Source: Aricia agestis (Eukaryota > Arthropoda > Insecta > Lepidoptera > Lycaenidae). Taken from it: 64,000 nucleotides of DNA. Both the position numbers and the translations under genes were made by a program. The stretch lies in assembly GCF_905147365.1 (NCBI RefSeq), contig NC_056428.1, positions 11,066,001-11,130,000 on the forward strand. Reading direction: 5' to 3'. Shown piece after piece: positions 55,845-64,000 of this stretch. Below the pieces are notes generated by a model. That model had not been told where the DNA came from and made no database searches. It saw nothing but the letters and a program-made list of their open reading frames with translations. Every line of letters begins with the position of its first letter. The stretch's first letter is position 1.

Positions 55845-58705
55845 GAATCGCATATTTCTTCGTTGTCTTAAAGTAAAAACTGCGTCTGATTGTCCCCGAG
55901 CAATTGGCAGAATGGAAGGGGAAGTTGAAGAAGTCGTTTGTCTTCTAATTAACAAGCTTTGTCCCACACAACGGTCGTGATTTCGCATGAATCACTCGCC
56001 GGGTTTAAACCACAATGAATCGTTATTAAGTGCGTCCAGATTCGTCCAATTACTCCAATTACAATCTCCTGTGACGTATAAGTACATGTACATTATTTCC
56101 TCATCTATTGTGTCGGATCTGCACAAATTAACTAATTCGAATCCTCGCTAGGGATGCGAGTGATGCGACACGATTATCGATATCGATAAAATGATATTTT
56201 CTTAATTAATGCCTGGTTTACCATGATTTTTGATATAAGTTATAGTATTCACTACCAAATAGATAAACTTTTTACCCTGTAAAAAATCTTTGAAAACTGG
56301 TCGTTAACGATATAGCTTGCGATATATTATGATCCTTAAATATAAACTTTTAATGAGTATAGGACTATAAACAATTGTAAATTTCTTGTAAGTGTTAGGA
56401 ACTTTAAAATCTATCTCTCTTCCATTGTGCTTTCTAAATGTATCAATTTTCCTAATATTATGTATTAAGAGCTCACCTGACTCTAAAAATCAAACATCGT
56501 CCTTCTCTCTTCACACTCACGCCCGTCTTTCATATGCCAGGTGAAAAAGGACGGCGCGAAATCATCGCCGAGTTAGTTTTACTTGAATAAAAGACGAACT
56601 ATATTGATTATGAAAAAAGTGTTTTGAGGAAATTTAGATTTTATCAATACCTTTTTAGATATTAAAAAATATTAAAGAAAAGACAGCAAACTTCGAAGAT
56701 CCAAGCAAAAATGTGTCTAAAACAAGGTTTTTTGTAAAAAAGAAACTATCGAGCATTTTTTGAGAAATCGTGTTTTCGTCCTGAGCATTTAATCTTTATG
56801 AACTGAAGTTACTTGTGTCAAAAAATCAGTTTTCTAGACCTTATAGATTTTGAGATCTAGGTTAAAGTATGTAGTCAAGTTAGGGTCATATGGGCTCTTA
56901 ATGGTCCAAAACCTGAGTTTAGACATAAAATTTCAAACATATCTCTACATTTAATGCTAATAAGTTTTGTAACTCGCCTTTTGATTTAAGAAGTCAACGA
57001 GTCTTTAAATTTAAAGCTTTGCGTCCATAAAATAGTAATGATTCATACAATGCGCACATCACTATGTGCGTCCGGAGTGCGCACCGAGCGTGCACTGAAA
57101 ACGATCGCGGTACGGGTGTCTATAGCCGGCCACTAATAAATAATTTAAATAAATTGACGGACGAGATTTACTCATTGGCTGTTTCCGTCTCTCAATTACG
57201 CTTTATTTATCACTTACTACTTGTCGACCGATCCCCGCGACCTCACTCGGAGGTGCCATCAGCTATATTGACCGTGCAAACGGTTTAATTAAATAATTGA
57301 ATGTGCTACTTCTATGCGAGGTAGTTGTACAGCGGCCGAGCTAGTCGCAAGAGTATCGACTCGATAGAGACGTGATATACAATACTATTTAAAAGATATA
57401 TTATGTATCTCGTCAAAATAAGTAGACGTAATAGCATTATCTAAGGTTGTTGTTGTGTAAAGGTGTCTCCCTGGCCCATAATAATAAGGTGTTTATTGAT
57501 ATTAATGGTTATTGGTTACGAACCTATAGAGACCAAATTCGTCAATGATTGCTCATATTCGCTCAACTTGGATCGCGCTATTGACAGGTTTGCTTGAAAG
57601 GCATTACAGTTACTCATGACATGAGTCATGACATAGAGGGCTTTCTTAAAATTAAAGTCAGAAACAGAATACGTAAATAGCTTATGGCTACTGCAACAGT
57701 AAAACTCTTGTACCTAGGCGCACGAAACATTCGGCGGACAGACGTTAGACGTGTAGATATTTTTCAAATTCAACGCAAAGTACTAAATTAAGTATTTCCC
57801 TTTAAAATATTTGTTTGCAATGATTAAAAATCCGCAAAGTTTTGTCAAATAAGAAGCAACGTTTTGAAGTTCTGAAATATAAAATTTATTTAGCGGCTTC
57901 TCGACCAGTTGTGCCCATGAAAGACCAACATAAACGTATGGAGTGACATATTCGTCTATATTTGCTCACGATCGACGTCAATTAATGTGCAACGTGCATA
58001 CTTAAAACAGCTTAGAAATAGTAGTGACACTCGTGGCAATCCATCATAGCTCAACGTGAAGAGGGGCCTTAAAATTCTAATATTTTAAGGCCCTTCACGA
58101 TGAAAATGACATAACAAACGCAACGATTTGTTCAAATTAAGCGGAACATTTTGAAAAACAAAAATGTATTAAACAAAGCGGAGTCCCAGGATATTGGTGA
58201 TGCTTTCGCTCCCCTTAAGCAAAATATCCGGGATATTAATCATTGCGCCTATAGTTAGGATAAATGACTCAATGAGCGCTCGGCTCGGCCACTATTGACT
58301 TTTCCGGTGTAAATTATTAAATTAAATCCTGGATTAGTGAGTGTCATTGATTTCTCGACCCTCGGTTCCCACAAGCGGTCATTTAGAGGCCAGTGGCGTT
58401 CTACAATGTTTACATGCTATTATAAGTAGACTAGCTTGAGCCTCAAATATCTTCCGAGTTATAGTTTTCATTGAAGACGTTGTAACTTATAACTCAAACT
58501 TCGATAGCGCGATTGAGGATCTTGTGCTATTTAGTCCGCTACAGCCTACAACATTATTTTCCAAAAATATGTATACTTCTTAGGTCTTAGTTCTTTTAGG
58601 CTATATTTTTCTCTTTCTGAATATCTATGAAGAACAAGAGAGATAAGGATGAATTATCATTAAGGATTAAGTAATAAGTTTAAATGTGAGTGCGTTTCGA
58701 TCGAT
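55845..58705. other. Unannotated intronic stretch
   Basis: No supported gene. A bulged hairpin lies at 58055-58099 (CGTGAAG...GGCCTTAAAAT against ATTTTAAGGCCCTTCACG). Confidence 0.4.
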
Positions 58706-58714
58706 CGTGTTTTA

Positions 58715-58830
58715 TTGGCGGTGGCCAGCGGTTGTGTGAATTTGGACGGGTCTCGGACCGGTGACGTCACAACTCACAACTCGCGTGTCACACTCGCCTC
58801 AACCGCACTTTCGGTTTTGTTCAGAATAAT
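58715..58830. promoter_or_regulatory. CpG-rich patch with a CRE-like TGACGTCA
   Basis: GGTGACGTCACAAC contains a full palindromic TGACGTCA near 58761, within an unusually CpG-rich stretch in the intron before the last exon. Function is inferred from the motif only. Confidence 0.25.
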
Positions 58831-58892
58831 GATTTCATTTCATTTTCAGCCAGACGTTCGACGTGTAGAGCTATTTTGCCACTGGCTGCGTT

Positions 58893-59053
58893 TTGCGATC
58901 GAGGAAATTGATTCCTAGGCAGTTGACGGACCTTCGTCAATTGTTAAGATTACGTCAATTCATAATGTTAGCTGTGATTTGGCGGCTGGGTTTAGATAAC
59001 CCGACCAAATTAAGTAGGTCCCCCATCTGCCTAGGAATCAACTTCTCTGACAG
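58893..59053. mobile_element. ~160-bp MITE (family I), copy 3, abutting the last exon
   Basis: Left GAGGAAATTGATTCCTAGGC and right GCCTAGGAATCAACTTCTCT are inverted repeats of about 35 bp, and the interior matches the copies at 24030 and 55597. Its right end, CTTCTCTGACAG, is the likely splice acceptor of the following exon. Confidence 0.75.
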
Positions 59054-59144
59054 TACATCTTTGAGAATCTCTCAGTTCCTACTGGTACTGTACCTCGTGG
59101 TTTACGAGGCGATGACAGCCAAGTTCATGGACAAAAAGATGTGA
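59054..59144 (+). CDS. Host gene, last coding exon
   Basis: Joined in phase to the exon ending at 54836 it adds 30 residues: TSLRISQ, a hydrophobic segment FLLVLYLVVYEAM, and a basic end TAKFMDKKM, then TGA. G/C-rich third positions (CTG GTA CTG TAC CTC GTG) are coding-like. With 103 and 63 residues before it, a three-exon protein would have about 196 residues, with an N-terminal signal and a C-terminal membrane-like segment. An alternative acceptor (ATCTCTCAG, 59080) would give the wrong phase unless another exon lies between. Confidence 0.65.
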
Positions 59145-59148
59145 TAAT

Positions 59149-59154
59149 AATAAA
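59149..59154 (+). terminator. Possible poly(A) signal AATAAA
   Basis: AATAAA lies five bases after the stop codon. That is very close, so a later signal may be used instead. Confidence 0.3.
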
Positions 59155-59159
59155 AATGT

Positions 59160-59915
59160 GCAAATGTGTACAAATGTGTGGGTGCAACATGCATGTTTTC
59201 ATAATTCTGGGAAGTTTTGTACCTCGATTTGCCGTTTGATCTTTAGAGCACAGGTTTTTTTTAAAGATCAGTTCATATTTTTAAGCTTTACTTTAAGCAT
59301 ACTTCTTCCATTGACCCAAGTCTTTTCATAACAGCTTCTATACTTCTCTTCTTATTATCTCGAATCTCAATGGTATAGTTCTCGGGATAAAAATAAGCCA
59401 AGTTCGTGGTAATCTGCTAATTAATTTTTAATTAATCCCCCCGATGAAATGTCTGTGGTCCGATACCTGGAAGGGCTTAATGACGGCCTTAATTAAAAAA
59501 GGTTTATATGTCTCTGATTCATAAGCCTTATGATTCTTAGATTCTTGGGTATCAATCACAATGATCTGCGTTTCCAGTTGATTGAAATTGAATCGTCGGT
59601 GCTGGAAATAAGGGTTAAATTTAAAGGTAGGTGTGGGTAATGATTTTCATGTTCTCTGCAAAATGCAAACGGACAATGTGATCGAAAGTCACGTGAATGA
59701 TTTTGAAACTAAGGATGAGCTCTGTCTAACGTCATCATCAAATTTTTGGGCATTGTCAAACTTAGCTAAGTTGACATTAATTAACCCTGTCTTGACAATG
59801 TATCCCTTAATCCAAAAGCCGTCTTTTTTGTCCGAAATGATAACTAATACCTTCTGTTTCAGAGGCATGAGCGTCGTATCATTATTCATTGTATGTCTAA
59901 TTTGTGGACTAAAAA
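59160..59915. other. Unannotated stretch after the last exon
   Basis: Likely 3' UTR and intergenic sequence. The frame at 59633-59932 has no domain. Confidence 0.4.
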
Positions 59916-59921
59916 CAAGGC

Positions 59922-59988
59922 TTTATTGTTGATAGGACAGGGCATGTCTACATCACAGGTGGATATGCCCTGTCCTATCAGCAATAAA
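59922..59988. repeat. 27-bp-arm hairpin
   Basis: Arms 59922-59948 and 59962-59988 pair with two mismatches around a 13-nt loop. The core is TGATAGGACAGGGCAT. The right arm includes AATAAA at 59983. Confidence 0.8.
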
Positions 59989-59989
59989 C

Positions 59990-61475
59990 CCTTTACACTT
60001 CGTCCTTCGCGAACCCGGAGTTATAGTCGTAACTTACAGCTATAATTAATAAAGGTCTCGCATTAAACGCAATCACTGTTTGGACATTTTAATTGCTCCG
60101 ACCTTTCCCGATTACACTTTATTATTCAAAAAGCCTTTAATTGCATTCCGGTCAGAAAAAATATGCTTTTGATATTTCTTAATTGCCAACCTTAATTATA
60201 GAGATTTTGCGTTAATAAAGCCTGATTTCATAATTGCATGTTAGTGTCGAGCTTGGAGGAAATCGCGCGAATTCTGCTCATTATGCTTGTTATTACCTTA
60301 GTTATTTTAAATAACCTTTATTTTGGCTTTTATGGTCATTCTAATTTTTAATACCTCGTTAAGAAATTCGGTACGAAACTTGTACCAACCACAAGACGTC
60401 CAGATTACTTTTTCGGTCTCGTATCTTACCATTGTAAAATTTCTCTCTCGATGCCTCCAGGGGCAGTGGTTTTAAAGTTTGGCTCTCGGCTGATGCGCCT
60501 GCGCCGCGCGCCGACCTTCTTCCAACCATCATCAAAATTGGTACAAGAACTGTTACTCATCTTCGACAATCATCTTTATTAATACCCACAAAAAGGTTTT
60601 TGAATGTGTAGAAACGCATATTCGTTTAGGCTCATGGTCGACGGCGATTCTGCAGAGACACCTGCGCAATCGTGGTGGCAATTGTACTATCTATCTTAAC
60701 GTAATAAAACCCTTTAAAAAAACAAAAATGCAAACAATGATAGCCTACGCGTCGAGCGTAAACAATCTGAAATATTTCGCACAACGAGTGCGCATTGTAT
60801 TGTGCGGTGTGGTCCGGCGGTTCTCGATCGTTCGATAGTGCACCATTAGCGCGAAGAGTCGCGCCGGCAGCCAATTGTGCGGGTAGATATCGCATACAAA
60901 TGTCGATCGCTTCCCCCCTACTGCTCATCTGCATTCAATCCCATTGTTACCTTTATTATTGGTATCGTTAATTTATGAACGCTAATGGCTTCGAAGGTTT
61001 TGTCAAGTTTTGTGACACCGCGTTTGCCCAGTTCTTTGTAGGATTAAAAGAGTGACGGGATGTAGAGATGGGCTCTTTAATTAACTTCCTGTTAGTATAT
61101 TTGCTAATACAAAGAGTAGAAAGTAAAGTTTGAAATGTAGAGAATCGTAGAGCTTTCGAAGAAGCTTTCGGGACGCTAGACAAGGCATGGCGATGCGGAT
61201 TTATGTCATGAATGTTTGATCTTGAATTTCAACAGTAGGTCAAGGGACGCCTTCATAAAACGATCATGTTCAACTTGTATGGATGTAATTTTATGATCTC
61301 TTATTACTCGCTGTCAAGCTCTTCACTTCGACTGCGACTATGTTAGTCAACTTACTGAAAGGTTATGAACGGCCATCATTTGTCGACGGCAGTAGGTACT
61401 AGCTCGTCTTTGAATTTTTCACATATATTAATGACATCTCTCCAGGGGCAAACGCGGTAATTATTTACAATAAAA
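59990..61475. other. Unannotated non-coding stretch
   Basis: No supported gene or shared repeat. Confidence 0.4.
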
Positions 61476-61479
61476 AGGC

Positions 61480-62070
61480 GGCGGACAGTAATAAGGACTG
61501 AAAGGCCGCGGCTGGCGCGTCGCGCTGTAAAAAGCGCAAAGAATACACCTCGATATGATCGCACAAAGGCTGCAGCCCCGACTCCCGGCTCGATGCTAAT
61601 TTCCACTATCGCGCTCGCCCTCATTCATTTTCAATCGAAGCCAACCTCCGCTTACTTCTATTTTTTCAAAATCACATTAAAGAATCGAATATGGCGGTCG
61701 TCTTTTTGCGCGGGCCGGGCGTGCGACGCGATTTATTTATTTGCGTGGTTTTTTAAAGGACATTCCGGTCCGCTGTATACTCGTGTCGCGGGATTCGCGG
61801 GAGGCTGCGAGGGGCCGCGACCGTCTCGCGGCGGTTTTTAACGCTGCGACGCTCGCGCGCAAGAAACCGCCGATACAAATAAATTATTAATCGTTTGTCC
61901 TGTCTCTTATAAATTAAAATCCGTCCTTTTTTCGGGTCGCGGTCCGCTCGTGTATTTTTTGGGCGCGACGGCTGAGTCCCCGAATTTATTAAAATCGTCG
62001 AGCGCGACTCGGGTAATTAAGGGCCGACAGAAATTAATACGGCGCGGCGCGGGGCGCGGGACAATCCTTT
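61480..62070. promoter_or_regulatory. CpG-rich block, candidate regulatory region
   Basis: CG dinucleotides are far denser than elsewhere (GGCCGCGGCTGGCGCG, GCGCGGGCCGGGCGTGCGAC, GGCGCGGCGCGGGGCGCGGG). Open frames through it (61376-61624 minus, 61593-61841 plus) show no domain. It may be a promoter or a conserved non-coding element; nothing seen decides it. Confidence 0.25.
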
Positions 62071-62074
62071 CTAC

Positions 62075-63140
62075 CTCTATATTGTACTTATTTATAGCAC
62101 CTTATTTTAATTTTTAATACATAAATCGTGTTACGTTAAAGGGAGATTTACACTTTATTTGTGTCCTCCGTAAATTATTTGAGCGCTCGAACCTCCGGCT
62201 CCGCGCGCCTGCGAATGAATGATGTGTACCTGCACTTGAAATGTAAATAAAAATAAAACTCGTATAACGATGTATTTTTATCACTATTCGTCTTTTTTTT
62301 TCTCGATTCGATCGGAGATAATCTTGTATCGTAAGCGATCCCCGGTAGGTATTACACTGGTTGTAAATGTAATTGATCGTAAAGAAGTGCTTAATTATAA
62401 ACAGCTTTACGATATAAGGTGCTCGAAGTAGGCGGTTGACTCTTTCCTTTTGGCTCGCAAGGAATTTAGTCAAGGGTTCAAATCGATTGAGCTCATATTA
62501 GTCTTTTACTACACTTAGCACATTAAAATAATAAAAACTACATTTATATGTACATTAAATAATATATTGACCGCTAGATTTTTAACCTAAGGGATCAAAT
62601 AATAAAATGAATAACCAGACACCTTGGCATCCTCAGATTTATAGCTTCGAAAGGCAGAAATGAATTATTATAAATTAAGTAATTATAAAATTAATGATCC
62701 TTAAAAATCAAAGCGATAATGAAGATGATTAAAAATCATAAATTATATCTCTCGGTCAAAAAGGAGAAAACGACGTAAATCACCAACAATGCAGTTCCTT
62801 GGAAGTGGCCTAATGAAATATTTTAGCGCGATAAAATTTAACTGACATCCTAAAGAAAGGCCGGATTAAAGGTCCGAGCAGACGAGGGACTTTTGGCTGT
62901 TTTTAATACTTACAGCATTTTTGAGCTATTGCTTAGCTTTAATGCGGGTTTTGTGGCCGACCGAATAACGAAATTTCGTAACGAAAATAAACGTAACGAT
63001 GACATCCCGTAACTCCGACCGGTACAGCGCGCCTTTTGTTTGTGTGCGTGTGACTAGAAGTATGCTAATTATAATAATTGCATAGGTTGCTTATAAATGC
63101 TTTGCAATAGCTTTACCGCGGCAGACGCCGAGTGCTACAC
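62075..63140. other. Unannotated non-coding stretch
   Basis: AT-rich, no supported gene. The 119-codon minus frame 62114-62473 has no domain. Confidence 0.4.
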
Positions 63141-63142
63141 GT

Positions 63143-63255
63143 ATTTTTTTTATAAAATCTGGGGCAAACGAGCGAACGGGTTATCTCATGGAAAACAACT
63201 GCCGTCGCGACGACGCCCATGGACACTCGCAAGTCGCAACATCTTTAAGTTGCTG
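63143..63255 (-). repeat. SINE family A, diverged 3' fragment
   Basis: TTTTTTTTATAAAATCTGGG, GCAAACGAGCGAACGGG and CCCATGGACACTCGCAA match the 3' half of SINE A; the internal minisatellite is lost. Confidence 0.7.
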
Positions 63256-63259
63256 TTTT

Positions 63260-64000
63260 AACGAGGAATATGGCCTGTTACAGCAAGTGGTTTAAATTAC
63301 AATAAGTGCTAAGAAAGTTGTTTTAAAACTGACAATGCTCTTAAGTATTGGGTTGCAAATGAACAGCAGAAGTTGGTATTAGTTTACATAAGAATGAGTT
63401 AACAGTAGGCAGTAGCGTATTCGGTATTCTTGTTTTCTCTATACTGCCCGAAGCTAGCATTGCTTACTAACTTAACTTTGATAGCCTATTTAACTAAAAA
63501 TAAAGTTTCCGTTCTTAGGCTAAAACGTTAAGTTCGTAAAATGCGTCACACTAAAATTCACTTTTTTTACCCCCTCTTCACCCCGGTTGTCACAAAAACT
63601 AAGCCCCCCCCCCCCCCCCTAAACAATTGGTATTGCAACATCTTCAACATCTTCGAAACTACCATCTACTCCATCGTCATCTATCCATTCTGCATTTTCC
63701 GTACCAGCGTTTTCATCTCCTAATATACATAACAGCTCTCGAGCTTTTTATTGAATGGCGAACGTCACGCTACCGTAGACCCCCAGCCCCCCCTACTCAC
63801 ATCTTGTTACACTCAGCAAAACCCCTCCTCCCCCCTTGTATGCGAATGTATTTTTATAACGGCCCCTAATGCCTTGTTCATAAGAGAAACACGCTTGCTA
63901 ATTTCAAGTTTGGACGTTGCGTCCATCTATCAGAATTAGCGTTGCCATTTTGCCAGGCTGAGGAATATTTCTCATTAAAAAATTTCAGTGAAAAAGCAAA
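63260..64000. other. Unannotated end of window with C-rich tracts
   Basis: A run of about 17 Cs lies at 63603-63619, and further C-rich text lies at 63780-63835. Short open frames across them are composition artefacts. Confidence 0.5.

Noticed and set aside
62114..62473. 119-codon minus-strand frame
   Set aside because: No domain, AT-rich low-complexity translation, no splice context.
63541..63939. Short plus-strand frames across C-rich tracts
   Set aside because: Proline-rich translations come from poly-C composition; three overlapping frames are open.

Overview
This window looks like nuclear DNA of a moth or butterfly (Lepidoptera). There is no operon structure. Long non-coding stretches are filled with interspersed repeats I recognise by memory as lepidopteran types: poly-A-tailed SINEs, tRNA-headed SINEs, short LINE 3' tails, (CTGT)n-bearing dispersed repeats and many hairpin MITEs. 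Exons are short and bounded by GT/AG. No database search was possible, so family names rest on motifs and on comparing copies inside the window.

Layout. 1-8.8 kb: mostly unannotated sequence with a few hairpins, SINE fragments and a 20-bp minisatellite. 8.8-15 kb: a SINE, then a 4.95-kb Ty3/gypsy-type LTR retrotransposon (9713-14659) inserted in a TA microsatellite. Its 387-bp LTRs appear identical base for base, so it is very young, yet gag has a frameshift and the protease a stop. 15-21.5 kb: LINE tails and a dense cluster of fold-back and tandem repeats. 22-33 kb: MITEs, a 5'-truncated LINE nested in a larger inverted-repeat element, a full tRNA-derived SINE, and a candidate tiny first exon at 27.8 kb. 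33.6-59.1 kb: three coding pieces that fit one + strand host gene of unknown function (exons 33692-34000, 54646-54836, 59054-59144). Its first intron holds an antisense Jockey-type LINE (35.1-39.2 kb), SINEs, another LINE fragment and nested MITEs. 59-64 kb: non-coding, with a CpG-rich block near 61.5-62.1 kb.

Most notable: (1) the 11 bases just inside the 5' LTR are not a TGG-type tRNA primer site. They are perfectly complementary to 11 bases inside the LTR, about 36 bp downstream of a TATA-like box, which is the arrangement of Tf1-type self-priming. (2) The same element has an A_AAA_AAC heptamer in the correct phase four bases before the gag stop, which explains how pol would be reached by -1 frameshifting. 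(3) The host gene is almost invisible to ORF scanning. Its last exon appears to use a splice acceptor supplied by the inverted repeat of a MITE, and its middle exon is preceded by a decayed copy of its own start.
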